From: Polynucleobacter sp. HIN7
GTDB taxonomy: Bacteria; Pseudomonadota; Gammaproteobacteria; Burkholderiales; Burkholderiaceae
Length of the DNA: 64,000 nucleotides
Reading direction: 5' to 3'
Assembly: GCF_030297595.1 (NCBI RefSeq)
Contig: NZ_AP028138.1
Location: 1,116,001-1,180,000 of the forward strand
Shown here: in pieces, positions 27,976 through 36,473 of the stretch
How the letters are laid out: every line of letters begins with the position of its first letter
Numbering within the stretch: position 1 is the first letter of the stretch
Made by a program: the position numbers and the translations under genes
Notes under the pieces: model-generated
Database searches by the model: none
The model's input: only the letters and a program-made list of their open reading frames with translations
What the model was told of the DNA's origin: nothing

Positions 27976-28671
27976 ATGCGTCAAATCATTCTCGATACAG
28001 AAACCACAGGCTTAAATCCAGCTACCGGTGATCGCATTATTGAGGTCGGGTGCATTGAGTTAATCAATCGCCGCCAGACTGGCAAGACCCTCCATCATTA
28101 CATTAATCCCGAGCGTGACATTGCCGAGGGTGCATTTGCGGTACACGGCCTATCTCGCGAGTTTTTATCGGACAAACCTGTGTTTGCGCAAATTGTGGAT
28201 GAGCTCACTGAGTTCATTGCTGGGGCTGAGGTGATTATTCATAATGCGCCCTTTGATTTGTCATTTCTTAATAATGAATATGCTCTACTCAAGCGCCCGA
28301 GCTTCTCAGAGCTTGCTGCCAAGATTACCGATACACTAGTAGATGCGCGCCGCATGTTCCCAGGCAAACGCAATTCTCTCGATGCTTTATGCGAACGTTT
28401 TGCAGTCAGTAACGAACACCGCACCCTACATGGCGCCTTGCTCGACGCTCAGCTCCTAGCTGAAGTTTATCTAGCCATGACCCGAGGTCAGGATGACCTC
28501 ACCATTGATTTAATCGATTACAGCGTCACTGGCAAAGATGGCTTGTCAAAGGCTCCGCTACCGAGCGACTTAATCTACTTCAAAGCGAGCGAACTCGATT
28601 GCGCCGAACATGAAAAAGTTTTACAGGCAATCGAGAAGGCTAGTAAAAAGACCCCGATTTGGGGTCTCTAA
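27976..28671 (+). CDS. dnaQ: DNA polymerase III epsilon subunit (3'-5' proofreading exonuclease)
   Basis: Proofreading subunit of 231 residues. DEDDh motifs are complete: Exo I LDTETTG with Asp7 and Glu9, Exo II HNAPFDLSFLNNE, and Exo III HGALLDAQLLAEVY. After the exonuclease domain (about 1-180) comes the flexible C-terminal segment that binds the alpha subunit in the family. The final codons (KKTPIWGL) are overlaid by a strong hairpin that serves as terminator for the convergent dehydrogenase gene on the other strand, so their base sequence is doubly constrained. Confidence 0.96.
   Translation: MRQIILDTETTGLNPATGDRIIEVGCIELINRRQTGKTLHHYINPERDIAEGAFAVHGLSREFLSDKPVFAQIVDELTEFIAGAEVIIHNAPFDLSFLNNEYALLKRPSFSELAAKITDTLVDARRMFPGKRNSLDALCERFAVSNEHRTLHGALLDAQLLAEVYLAMTRGQDDLTIDLIDYSVTGKDGLSKAPLPSDLIYFKASELDCAEHEKVLQAIEKASKKTPIWGL
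28645..28667 (-). terminator. Intrinsic terminator of the dehydrogenase gene, inside dnaQ
   Basis: On the minus strand a perfect 7-base stem, AGACCCC / GGGGTCT, with a 5-base loop is followed by TTTT. It begins 12 bases after the dehydrogenase stop. It is a good rho-independent terminator for that gene, yet lies wholly within the last codons and stop region of dnaQ. Confidence 0.8.
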
Positions 28672-28678
28672 GCTCACT

Positions 28679-29770
28679 CTAGATCGCTGCAGCAATCGCT
28701 TTACCCAAATCTTGGGTACTCGCCTTGCCCCCAATGTCTGGTGTGAGTGGTGCGTGAGCAGGTCCGGCTGACAGCACGGACTCAATCGCTGCAAATACTT
28801 GCGCCCCTGCTTCTGGATAGCCTAAGTGATCGAGCATGAGTGCTCCACTCCAAATTTGACCAATTGGATTGGCAATGTTCTTGCCATAAATATCAGGGGC
28901 TGAACCATGCACGGGCTCAAAAAGCGACGGGAACTTCCCTTCTGGGTTAATACTGGCCGACGGTGCGACCGCAATCGTGCCGGTGCAGGCCGGACCCAAA
29001 TCAGAGAGGATGTCACCAAATAAATTTGAGGCAACCACGACATCGAAGCGATCCGGGTTCATCACGAACTGAGCGGTCAAGATATCGATGTGATACTTGT
29101 CCGTTCGCACATCAGCATAGTTCTTCGCCATTGCCTCGACCCGCTCATCCCAATATGGCATCGTGATCGCAATGCCATTGGATTTGGTTGCCGAGGTCAA
29201 ATGTTTCTTGGGGCGACTTTGAGCGAGATCAAAGGCAAACTTCAGAATTCGATCGACGCCATGGCGTGAGAATACCGACTCTTGAACCACAATCTCACGC
29301 TCGGTATCAGCAAACATCTTGCCACCAACCGCTGAGTACTCTCCTTCGGTGTTCTCGCGCACCACAAAGAAATCAATATCACCTGGTTTGCGGTTTGCTA
29401 GTGGACAAGGCACACCTGGCAATAAACGCACTGGGCGCAGATTGACGTATTGATCAAAGCCACGACGGAACTGGATCAAGCTGCCCCATAAAGATAGATG
29501 GTCCGGCAAGATATTGGGCATACCAACCGCGCCAAAGAAGATCGCATCGTACTTCATGAGGGTGTCAAACCAGTTGTCCGGCATCATCTTGCCGTGCTGT
29601 TGGTAGTAATCGCAACTGGCGAAATCAAAGTGGTCAAACTGAAATTGAATACCAAACTTTTTAGCAGCCGCTTCTAGAGCGCGTACGCCCTCCGGCATCA
29701 CCTCTTTACCAATCCCGTCACCAGGAATCACAGCAATCTTAGGGTTCGTTATTTTCTTTTTGGTGTTCAT
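28679..29770 (-). CDS. Tartrate / D-malate dehydrogenase family protein
   Basis: A 363-residue NAD-dependent beta-decarboxylating dehydrogenase related to isopropylmalate dehydrogenase. Family marks include IPGDGIGKEVMPEG at the N terminus, the substrate helix with FRRGFDQYVNLRP, metal-site NLFGDILSDLGP and the NAD loop GSAPDIYGKNIANPIG. The exact pattern around IWSGALMLDHLG fits tartrate/D-malate dehydrogenases (TtuC/DmlA) rather than LeuB, and leuA lies far away. No leuC or leuD is adjacent. The preferred substrate cannot be read from sequence alone. Confidence 0.85.
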   Translation of the reverse strand: MNTKKKITNPKIAVIPGDGIGKEVMPEGVRALEAAAKKFGIQFQFDHFDFASCDYYQQHGKMMPDNWFDTLMKYDAIFFGAVGMPNILPDHLSLWGSLIQFRRGFDQYVNLRPVRLLPGVPCPLANRKPGDIDFFVVRENTEGEYSAVGGKMFADTEREIVVQESVFSRHGVDRILKFAFDLAQSRPKKHLTSATKSNGIAITMPYWDERVEAMAKNYADVRTDKYHIDILTAQFVMNPDRFDVVVASNLFGDILSDLGPACTGTIAVAPSASINPEGKFPSLFEPVHGSAPDIYGKNIANPIGQIWSGALMLDHLGYPEAGAQVFAAIESVLSAGPAHAPLTPDIGGKASTQDLGKAIAAAI

Positions 29771-29804
29771 AAATCATGTCTCATGGATTAAAAGATCGAT
29801 TTTA

Positions 29805-30470
29805 CTAGCTGATGGCGCGGCGGATTTCACGTTCGGCCTGACGCTCTTTTTCCTTGGCTTCCTCGTCGGTCTCGGCTGCGGGGATCGATAATGCGAGCTC
29901 TTCCATACGCAAGTTATCTTTTGGACAAATGGGTGCGCCATAACTTGCCCAACGCTTTAAGAGTGTTACCTCGTAACCACATTGGGGACACTTCGCTTTA
30001 TTGCGACTGAGATTACTTGCTCGTGGCGGGGGAAACACAATTGCTTGATGAGGGTAAGGGCCTAACTTTTGACTGATGGTCATTAGGCGTACCTGCAGTT
30101 CTTCGGATGCATGCGCCATGCGCGCGGGCCCCTCTAAACCAACGGCTTGGCAAATCCCCTTGAAATCCTCACCATGACCGCTATGACAATCATCGACTGC
30201 ATGGCAGAGCTCATGCAAGAGCGTATCGAGAAGCGTAACTGGATCATCCAATTTTGGTGAGATAAAGATCTCATTCACACCCCCGCCTGAGCGCTCGCGC
30301 GGCCAGCACTGCCCTAGGGTGGTTCGTGGGCTACTCGACGCCGGAAAGCCACAGGAGACCCGCACCGGCGGAATCACATAGCCAGCCTTCGCAAAAATTG
30401 CTTCCAAATGACGCACGCCATCTTGTAGCCAGGCTTCGCGAGTGCTGTGAGAGGAATTACTTTGAGTCAT
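29805..30470 (-). CDS. SprT-like zinc metallopeptidase domain protein
   Basis: A 221-residue protein with the SprT/Spartan zinc motif HELCHAVDD (His86, Glu87, His90) and a third ligand candidate in SGHGEDF. A C-terminal zinc ribbon begins with CPQCGYEV and probably includes PICPKD. The tail is highly charged (EEAKEKERQAEREIRR). Eukaryotic relatives cut DNA-protein crosslinks; the bacterial role is not established. The ATG at 30470 gives the compact domain; the frame is open 23 codons further upstream. It faces an amidase gene across 90 bases. Confidence 0.8.
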   Translation of the reverse strand: MTQSNSSHSTREAWLQDGVRHLEAIFAKAGYVIPPVRVSCGFPASSSPRTTLGQCWPRERSGGGVNEIFISPKLDDPVTLLDTLLHELCHAVDDCHSGHGEDFKGICQAVGLEGPARMAHASEELQVRLMTISQKLGPYPHQAIVFPPPRASNLSRNKAKCPQCGYEVTLLKRWASYGAPICPKDNLRMEELALSIPAAETDEEAKEKERQAEREIRRAIS

Positions 30471-30487
30471 ACAAATAGTGGGAAATC

Positions 30488-30505
30488 TTGGGGTAAATTG
30501 GGGTA
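30488..30505. repeat. Tandem TTGGGGTA repeat in a divergent promoter region
   Basis: Two copies of TTGGGGTA occur with exactly ten bases between their starts, one helical turn, in the 90-base gap between the SprT-like gene and the amidase. Such spacing suits a regulator binding twice on one face of the helix, but chance is a fair alternative. Confidence 0.3.
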
Positions 30506-30560
30506 TTCTAAAAGGGTCAAGCAACGAAACCACGAGCATAAACGCATTTAAGCCAAAACG

Positions 30561-31880
30561 ATGACATCCTTTAAAAATCTAGCTAACCTTAGCGCCACCC
30601 AAGCCGCGAAAGCGCTCGCTCAACGCGAGATCAAGGCCGAGGATCTGCTCAATGATTGCTTAAATCAAATTGGCATGCGCGAGCCTGAGGTGCATGCTTG
30701 GGTCAGCTTTGCCAAGGTGCACGCTCAAACCCAAGCTCGCGCCCTCGATCGCGGTCCAATCCAAGGAATCTTGCATGGCCTACCCATTGGCGTGAAGGAT
30801 CTATTTGATACACACGATTTGCCAACCAATTACGGCTCACCGATCTATGGCAATAATCATCCGGTTTGCGATGCAGTTTCGGTATCACTGATGCGTGAGG
30901 CTGGCGCGATTGTGCTGGGTAAAACAGTCACCACCGAGTTTGCCAGCTTCAAACCGGGACCAACCCGCAATCCACGTAATCTTAATCACACTCCCGGTGG
31001 ATCTTCCAGCGGCTCTGCTGCGGCGGTTGCGGATTGCATGGTCCCTCTTGCAACGGGCAGCCAAACCGCTGCCTCGATTATTCGGCCGGCGAGTTACTGT
31101 GGGGTGGTTGGCTATAAACCCAGTTACGGCAAGATTAGTATTGGTGGGGTCAAGAGCCTATCGGTATCTCTCGATACACTGGGTGTGTTTGGTCGCACCG
31201 TATCGGATGTAGCCTTGGGCGTTGCTGCGATGTCGGCAGATCATGATCTTATGAATATTGCTCCCTTAGAGTCCAAAATCCGCGTTGGGATTTGCAAGAC
31301 CGATGATTTTGCTCTTGCCCAACCTGAAACCGCAGCTGCCCTCTCGCTAGCCGGCTTTGCAGCGAAGGTGTTTGCTAAAGGGGGCGTTGAGGAGATCACC
31401 TTACCTGCAGATTGCGCCAAGCTCAGTGAGACCCAAACCAAGATTATGCTGTTTGAGATGGCCAAAAGTTTTACCTTTGAAAAGCTCAACCACTTTGATC
31501 AAATCAGCCCAACCCTTAAAGCGATTATTGAACGTGGCGATGCCATTCATTACCATCATTACAGCGATGCCCTTCTCAAAGCCCGTCGCGCTCGCACTAC
31601 GATCACCCAATTCTTTTCAAATGACATTGATCTAATCATTGCGCCCAGTGCAACCGGTGAGGCGCCTAAGACATTAGAAGAAACGGGCGATCCAGTCTTT
31701 AGTCGCGGCTGGACACTGCTGGGCTTACCGTGCATTAATTTAACCGTGACCGCGGGGCCCAATGGTTTGCCCGTTGGGGTGACATTAGTTGCGGGGCCTG
31801 GACAAGATCGCCTGCTACTCAGTGCAGCAAGCACCCTCGCTCAACAACTCTCCGATCCAATTGCGCTAAATCAAGTCTAG
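30561..31880 (+). CDS. Amidase signature family hydrolase
   Basis: A 439-residue amidase with the Ser-cisSer-Lys triad: Lys79 in LPIGVKD, the cis-Ser in GGSSSGSAAA (about 147-154) and the likely nucleophile Ser172 in TGSQTAASIIRPAS. The nucleophile loop differs from the common GTDTGGSIR of GatA-like members. A GatA role is unlikely because gatB and gatC are absent and the C-terminal half is short. The natural substrate, perhaps a small amide or carbamate, is not evident. It is convergent with, and overlaps by four bases, the Old Yellow Enzyme gene. Confidence 0.85.
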   Translation: MTSFKNLANLSATQAAKALAQREIKAEDLLNDCLNQIGMREPEVHAWVSFAKVHAQTQARALDRGPIQGILHGLPIGVKDLFDTHDLPTNYGSPIYGNNHPVCDAVSVSLMREAGAIVLGKTVTTEFASFKPGPTRNPRNLNHTPGGSSSGSAAAVADCMVPLATGSQTAASIIRPASYCGVVGYKPSYGKISIGGVKSLSVSLDTLGVFGRTVSDVALGVAAMSADHDLMNIAPLESKIRVGICKTDDFALAQPETAAALSLAGFAAKVFAKGGVEEITLPADCAKLSETQTKIMLFEMAKSFTFEKLNHFDQISPTLKAIIERGDAIHYHHYSDALLKARRARTTITQFFSNDIDLIIAPSATGEAPKTLEETGDPVFSRGWTLLGLPCINLTVTAGPNGLPVGVTLVAGPGQDRLLLSAASTLAQQLSDPIALNQV

Positions 31881-32998
31881 CGCTGACCCATTTTTGATTC
31901 GACAAAGACGCTCTGCGCCTCACGAGGTAAGCAGCGCCAGTACTGTGGACTCGCACTCACTTGCCCTCCTAAGATCGCCGCTGCTTCCCATGCCCAACGG
32001 GGCTTGTACAAAAATGCGCGTGCCAATGCAATCAAATCAGCTTCTTGGTTTTCAAGGATTGCCTCAGCTTGCTTTGGATCGGTAATGAGCCCAACGGCTA
32101 TCGTAGCCATTCCGGTTGCTGCTTTAATTGCTTTCGCAAAGGGCACTTGATAGTTTGGGCCTAACTTAATTTGCTGCTTCGGAGAAATTCCTCCGGATGA
32201 GACGTGAATGTAATCGCAGCCCAATGCCTTCAGTTGGTTTGTAAGCTCGATGGACTCATCAAGCGACCAGCCGCCCTCGATCCAATCGCTCGCGGACAGA
32301 CGCACTCCCAATACGCCCTGCCACTGAGCGCGCACTGCTGAAAATAATTCCAAGGCAAAACGCATTCGGTTCTCAAGCGAACCGCCGTATTGGTCATTTC
32401 GTTGATTGGCAATCGGCGATAGAAATTGATGGAGTAAATATCCGTGAGCAGCATGCAGCTCAATACCATCGATACCGATTTCTTCTGCACGTTTGGCAGC
32501 AATCACAAACTCATGAATGATTTGATGAATCTCCTCCACACTCAAAGCATGCGGCGGTCGCTCGCCCTCCAATTGCGGAATATCTGAGGGCCCTTGGGTT
32601 TCCCAACCACCTTGAGTGATCGGTAATAGTTGACCGCCCTGCCATGGTGGCGCACTCGATGCCTTGCGCCCAGCATGTGCCAATTGAATAAAAACCGGGG
32701 TCTTCGGCGCTAATTGTTTGGCGCGCTCTAAGGTGCTGTGTAGTGCGCTTTGGGTTGCCTGATCCCACAATCCCAGACAATATGGGGTGATTCTGCCTTC
32801 GGGACTCACTGCCGTGGCCTCGATAATAAAAAGTCCGGCACCACTATTGAGTAAATTGCCCCAGTGCATCAGATGCCAATCGGTTGCCTGACCCTCATGC
32901 GCGGAGTATTGGCACATTGGTGCCACCACCACCCGATTGGATAGCGTAAGAGATCCTTTGGGGGCTGGAAGGGAGTACGAAGAAAACAAGAGGCTCAT
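31877..32998 (-). CDS. NADH:flavin oxidoreductase, YqjM-like Old Yellow Enzyme
   Basis: FMN-dependent ene-reductase of 373 residues in a TIM barrel. Marks of the YqjM/thermophilic class are the PMCQYSA strand with an active-site Cys, IQLAHAGRKAS, the substrate His pair in ELHAAHGYLLHQFLSP, the GGSLENRMRF segment and the phosphate-binding end of the barrel (AVGLITDP, ADLIALAR). The family reduces activated C=C bonds with NAD(P)H. ATG at 32998 opens with the family-like SLPAPKGSLTLSNRVVVAP; a TTG 14 codons earlier is less likely. It diverges from mmsA. Confidence 0.88.
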   Translation of the reverse strand: MSLLFSSYSLPAPKGSLTLSNRVVVAPMCQYSAHEGQATDWHLMHWGNLLNSGAGLFIIEATAVSPEGRITPYCLGLWDQATQSALHSTLERAKQLAPKTPVFIQLAHAGRKASSAPPWQGGQLLPITQGGWETQGPSDIPQLEGERPPHALSVEEIHQIIHEFVIAAKRAEEIGIDGIELHAAHGYLLHQFLSPIANQRNDQYGGSLENRMRFALELFSAVRAQWQGVLGVRLSASDWIEGGWSLDESIELTNQLKALGCDYIHVSSGGISPKQQIKLGPNYQVPFAKAIKAATGMATIAVGLITDPKQAEAILENQEADLIALARAFLYKPRWAWEAAAILGGQVSASPQYWRCLPREAQSVFVESKMGQR

Positions 32999-33086
32999 GG
33001 ATTGGTGATTGTGAGATTGAGATGAAAGAATGGTCCGCAAACGGACTTACCTGAAACGATTAAAATGATACCAATAGCTTTGATAA

Positions 33087-33098
33087 CCAATGCATTGG
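33087..33098. promoter_or_regulatory. Perfect palindrome in the OYE / mmsA divergent region
   Basis: CCAATGCATTGG, a 12-base perfect palindrome, lies 45 bases before the mmsA start and 89 bases before the divergent flavin oxidoreductase start. It is a candidate operator for either gene; no regulator gene is adjacent. Confidence 0.35.
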
Positions 33099-33143
33099 CG
33101 AGATTTTGATTGCCAAGCACCCAACCTACGAGACACCAATACC

Positions 33144-34664
33144 ATGAACGCTCCTCAAGCCTTTGAAATTAAAGAAGATATTGCTCATTACATTGGTGGC
33201 CAAATGGTCTTGCCCCAAGGCAGTCGCTTTGCCGATGTTTATAACCCCGCCACAGGGAGCATCTCGCGTCGCGTGGCATTGGCCAGCAAAGCCGATGTCA
33301 ATCAAGCGGTGGCTTCTGCACAAGCCGCCTTCCCAGCCTGGGCCAATACCTCCCCACTGCGGCGCGCGCGCATCTTGTTTAAATACTTAGAGCTCTTAAA
33401 TCGTCATCGCGATGAACTGGCTGCCATCATTACTTCTGAGCATGGCAAAGTGTTCACTGATGCCCAAGGTGAAGTGACCCGTGGAATTGAGATTCTGGAA
33501 TTTGCTACCGCCATTCCCGAACTCCTCAAAGGCGATTACACCGAGCAGGTCTCAACCGACATTGATAACTGGGTGATGCGCCAACCCTTAGGTGTGGTTG
33601 CAGGTATCACCCCCTTTAATTTTCCGGTGATGGTACCAATGTGGATGTTCCCCGTCGCAATTGCCTGCGGTAACACCTTTATTCTCAAACCGAGTCCAAC
33701 CGACCCATCGGCATCCTTACTCTTAGCGCGTCTCCTAAAAGAGGCGGGCCTCCCCGATGGCGTATTTAATGTCGTGCAAGGTGATAAAGAGGCGGTTGAT
33801 GCTCTCTTAGAAAATCCCGATGTCCGTGCTGTGAGTTTTGTGGGCTCCACACCGATTGCTAATTACATTTACGAGCGCGGTGCGCACTTTGGTAAACGCG
33901 TTCAGGCCCTCGGTGGTGCCAAGAACCATATGGTGGTGATGCCCGATGCGGATATTGATAAAGCCGTTGATGCCTTAGTTGGCGCTGCATACGGATCCGC
34001 GGGTGAGCGCTGCATGGCGATCTCGGTTGCCGTGCTCGTTGGAGACGCGGCTGAGAAAGTCATGCCCAAACTGATTGAGCGCACCAAGACCCTCAAGGTA
34101 AAAAATGGGCTTGAGCTCGATGCTGAAATGGGTCCCATTGTGACCAAAGCTGCGCTCGAGCGCATTACTGGCTATATCGATCAGGGCGTCAGTGGTGGCG
34201 CAAAACTATTAGTCGATGGCCGTGGGCTCAAAGTTCCCGGTTTTGAGAATGGGTTCTGGTTAGGCGGCACCCTCTTTGATCAGGTCACCCCAGACATGAC
34301 CATTTACAAAGAAGAAATCTTTGGTCCCGTCCTATCATGCGTCCGAGTCGCCAACTTTAGTGAGGCTCTTGAGCTGGTCAATGCCCATGAATATGGCAAT
34401 GGCGTAGCCTGCTTTACTAGCGACGGCAACATCGCCCGAGAATTTGCACGGCGCGTTCAGGTTGGTATGGTGGGGATTAATGTGCCTATTCCAGTACCAA
34501 TGGCTTGGCATGGTTTTGGCGGTTGGAAGCGCTCCTTATTTGGTGATACCCATGCGTATGGCAAAGAAGGTGTACGTTTTTACACCAAGCAAAAGAGTGT
34601 CATGCAACGCTGGCCAGAGAGCATCTCCAAGGGGGCAGAGTTTGTCATGCCCACCTCCAAATAA
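33144..34664 (+). CDS. mmsA: CoA-acylating methylmalonate-semialdehyde dehydrogenase
   Basis: Oxidises methylmalonate (and malonate) semialdehyde to propionyl-CoA (or acetyl-CoA) in valine and inositol degradation. The 506-residue protein has the aldehyde dehydrogenase fold: [16 protein letters not shown] with the MmsA-type Asn-Phe, the glycine-rich [29 protein letters not shown], and catalytic Cys290 in [12 protein letters not shown] precedes the ATG at 33144 by about ten bases and the extra upstream codons lack family similarity. No mmsB is adjacent. Its product propionyl-CoA connects it with prpE in the same window. Confidence 0.93.
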   Translation: MNAPQAFEIKEDIAHYIGGQMVLPQGSRFADVYNPATGSISRRVALASKADVNQAVASAQAAFPAWANTSPLRRARILFKYLELLNRHRDELAAIITSEHGKVFTDAQGEVTRGIEILEFATAIPELLKGDYTEQVSTDIDNWVMRQPLGVVAGITPFNFPVMVPMWMFPVAIACGNTFILKPSPTDPSASLLLARLLKEAGLPDGVFNVVQGDKEAVDALLENPDVRAVSFVGSTPIANYIYERGAHFGKRVQALGGAKNHMVVMPDADIDKAVDALVGAAYGSAGERCMAISVAVLVGDAAEKVMPKLIERTKTLKVKNGLELDAEMGPIVTKAALERITGYIDQGVSGGAKLLVDGRGLKVPGFENGFWLGGTLFDQVTPDMTIYKEEIFGPVLSCVRVANFSEALELVNAHEYGNGVACFTSDGNIAREFARRVQVGMVGINVPIPVPMAWHGFGGWKRSLFGDTHAYGKEGVRFYTKQKSVMQRWPESISKGAEFVMPTSK

Positions 34665-34674
34665 AACGAGCCGT

Positions 34675-35304
34675 TTACTTCTTGCGTGAGATGAACATTA
34701 CTGGAACCTTCAGGTTCCAGTAGATCGCAGCCGAGCGAAAGGCAAAGATCAGTACGATGCAGGCAATCGATCCGACGATCGCATGCTCCGGAAAGTAGTT
34801 CAAGAGCAAGACATAAAGCATGCAACCGAGTGATACGGGGATCGCATAGAGCTCATAGGACATCAATAAGGTTTTGCGTCCTGCTAATACATCGCGAATG
34901 AGTCCCCCACCAATCGCGGTGACCACGCCTAGAATGATCGCTGCTGCCGATCCACCAAAGTCATAATGCCAAGCCTTATCGGCGCCTTGGATACCAAACA
35001 GAGCCGCTCCTAAGCCGTCGATGTAAAGAATGGCCTTGTACAGTTGAGGCTGAGATAAAGTGGATTCTGCGTAGAAGGTAATGATGCTGGCAATCGCTGC
35101 CACCAGAATATAGATGGGGGCATCTGCCCAAAACACGGGCACTCCCAAAATCACATCCCGAATCGTGCCGCCACCAATCGCAGTGATGATGCCAAGCACC
35201 AAAACGCCAAAGAGATCCACGCCTCGATCAGAAATTGCTAAAACGCCGGTAACCGCAAAGGCTGCGGAAGCAATAATGCCTACCCAAAAACCTAGCTCTT
35301 CCAT
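34675..35304 (-). CDS. TRIC-type cation channel family protein (UPF0126)
   Basis: A 209-residue membrane protein made of two homologous halves, each with a three-helix unit and the signature AIGGG-x-RD: TAIGGGTIRDVILG in the first and TAIGGGLIRDVLAG in the second. Seven hydrophobic helices are expected. The family (YicG/YadS) is related to eukaryotic TRIC potassium channels; its bacterial role is little known. GGG precedes the ATG. It ends ten bases from convergent mmsA, and an 11-base perfect inverted repeat lies in its last codons. Confidence 0.9.
   Translation of the reverse strand: MEELGFWVGIIASAAFAVTGVLAISDRGVDLFGVLVLGIITAIGGGTIRDVILGVPVFWADAPIYILVAAIASIITFYAESTLSQPQLYKAILYIDGLGAALFGIQGADKAWHYDFGGSAAAIILGVVTAIGGGLIRDVLAGRKTLLMSYELYAIPVSLGCMLYVLLLNYFPEHAIVGSIACIVLIFAFRSAAIYWNLKVPVMFISRKK
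34699..34722. repeat. Perfect inverted repeat at the 3' end of the TRIC-type gene
   Basis: TACTGGAACCT and AGGTTCCAGTA, 11 bases each, flank a two-base centre. The repeat lies inside the last codons of the minus-strand gene and 35 bases beyond the mmsA stop. It would form a very stable hairpin in either transcript but has no U-run. It may act as an mRNA 3' stabiliser or protein site, or be a by-product of coding. Confidence 0.5.
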
Positions 35305-35338
35305 GGAGCCCTTTTAATCGATTGTGAAGAAGGGGTAA

Positions 35339-35809
35339 TTATTGCAAAGTATTTTTGAGGACCGGCATTTCAGGGAGTGCAAGGACATCAATTCCCTCTT
35401 CGCGTAATGCCATCACTTCATCGGCACTGGTCTGCCCCCGGATGCTGCGCTCGGGCGACTCTTTGTAATGAATCTTCCTGGCCTCCTCGGCAAAAGCTGC
35501 ACCCACATCCTCCGACTTACCAACCAACTCCCGCATGGCTTTCATGAACGTCGCCTGAATCTGACGCTCGAGCTGTCCGTGATCGGCATTCGATAAGGCA
35601 ATACTTTGACTTGGTTCAGCGGCCACTGGCTCTTCTGTACTGACCTTACCGCCAATACGAGGGGCTGATGGTAAGCGGCTGACATGCGCACTGTCGCAGA
35701 CCGGGCAGCACAATGTACCATTGGCTTGTTGCGACAAAAAGTCATCCTCTGAGGCAAACCACCCCTCAAAATGATGATCGAGATCGCACGCTAAGTTATA
35801 GACTTTCAT
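35339..35809 (-). CDS. DUF1178 family protein
   Basis: A 156-residue protein starting with the family sequence MKVYNLACDLDHHFEGWF and a C-P-V-C pair at about residues 35-38, which together with Cys8 suggests a small zinc-binding or redox site. The middle is low complexity (Glu/Pro/Ser/Ala) and the C-terminal part has the conserved AEEARKIHYKESPERSIRG run. Function is unknown. It lies about 75 bases downstream of the NUDIX gene, separated by a stem-loop. Confidence 0.85.
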   Translation of the reverse strand: MKVYNLACDLDHHFEGWFASEDDFLSQQANGTLCCPVCDSAHVSRLPSAPRIGGKVSTEEPVAAEPSQSIALSNADHGQLERQIQATFMKAMRELVGKSEDVGAAFAEEARKIHYKESPERSIRGQTSADEVMALREEGIDVLALPEMPVLKNTLQ

Positions 35810-35845
35810 GAAGAACAGATGGGGATGGTGGTTGGATAATCAATA

Positions 35846-35872
35846 GCAATCTGACATATTTGTCGATATTGC
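35846..35872 (-). terminator. Stem-loop after the NUDIX gene
   Basis: GCAAT/ATTGC outer arms enclose an inner GACA/TGTC pair with a TATT loop, about 12 bases beyond the stop of the NUDIX gene. No U-run follows. It may mark the 3' end of the nuo-NUDIX transcript; the call is tentative. Confidence 0.3.
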
Positions 35873-35884
35873 CATTTTAAGCCC

Positions 35885-36463
35885 TTAACGCAGTCGCCGT
35901 TGGCGATCAAGCCAATACAGCGAAATGATGGTCTTCACATCCGTAATCGTGCCGTTCTCAACCCACTCAATCAACTCCTCAAGGGGCGCAGCAAAGACAT
36001 CCAAAAACTCTTCGGCATCCAGACGCGCTGGGCCGGCGGTTAAACCCTCTGCCAGGTAAATATCGATGAATTCGGTGGAATAGGAAATCACTGGATGAAT
36101 CCGCCGAATCTTGCTCCACCGCTTAGCAAGGTAGCCGGTCTCTTCTTGTAACTCCCGCTGCGCACAGAGTAAGGGGTCCTCCCCTACATTAAGCTTACCC
36201 GCCGGAATCTCAATCACGGCTTGCTCGATGGGGTAACGGTATTGACGCTCTACAATCACACGCCCGTCGTCTAAGATCGGCAAAATGGCAACCGCGCCCG
36301 GATGTTCCAGATACTCACGCAAGGCTCGCTGCCCGTCAGGCAGCAGCACCGTATCGCGTTTCATCTTTAAAAAGATGCCAGTGTAGACATCCTCACCCGA
36401 TACGCGCTTCTCGACTAAATGATCATCGGTATGCGCGAGATCTTGAAACGATTTCTCGCTCAT
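35885..36463 (-). CDS. NUDIX hydrolase, ADP-ribose pyrophosphatase type
   Basis: A 192-residue NUDIX enzyme. The NUDIX box GKLNVGEDPLLCAQRELQEE matches G-x5-E-x7-REUxEE perfectly, preceded by VIEIPAGKL as in NudF/ADP-ribose pyrophosphatases, and by the upstream Arg/Glu residues ERQYRYPIEQ. It probably hydrolyses ADP-ribose or similar nucleoside diphosphate sugars. ATG at 36463 is preferred to a TTG two codons earlier. It starts ten bases after nuoN and is likely read with the complex I operon, a fitting place for an NAD-metabolite housekeeping enzyme. Confidence 0.9.
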   Translation of the reverse strand: MSEKSFQDLAHTDDHLVEKRVSGEDVYTGIFLKMKRDTVLLPDGQRALREYLEHPGAVAILPILDDGRVIVERQYRYPIEQAVIEIPAGKLNVGEDPLLCAQRELQEETGYLAKRWSKIRRIHPVISYSTEFIDIYLAEGLTAGPARLDAEEFLDVFAAPLEELIEWVENGTITDVKTIISLYWLDRQRRLR

Positions 36464-36473
36464 ACCCAAACAA

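Noticed and set aside
31877..31880. Four-base overlap of amidase and flavin oxidoreductase genes as translational coupling
   Set aside because: The genes are convergent, so the overlap is of stop regions and cannot couple translation.
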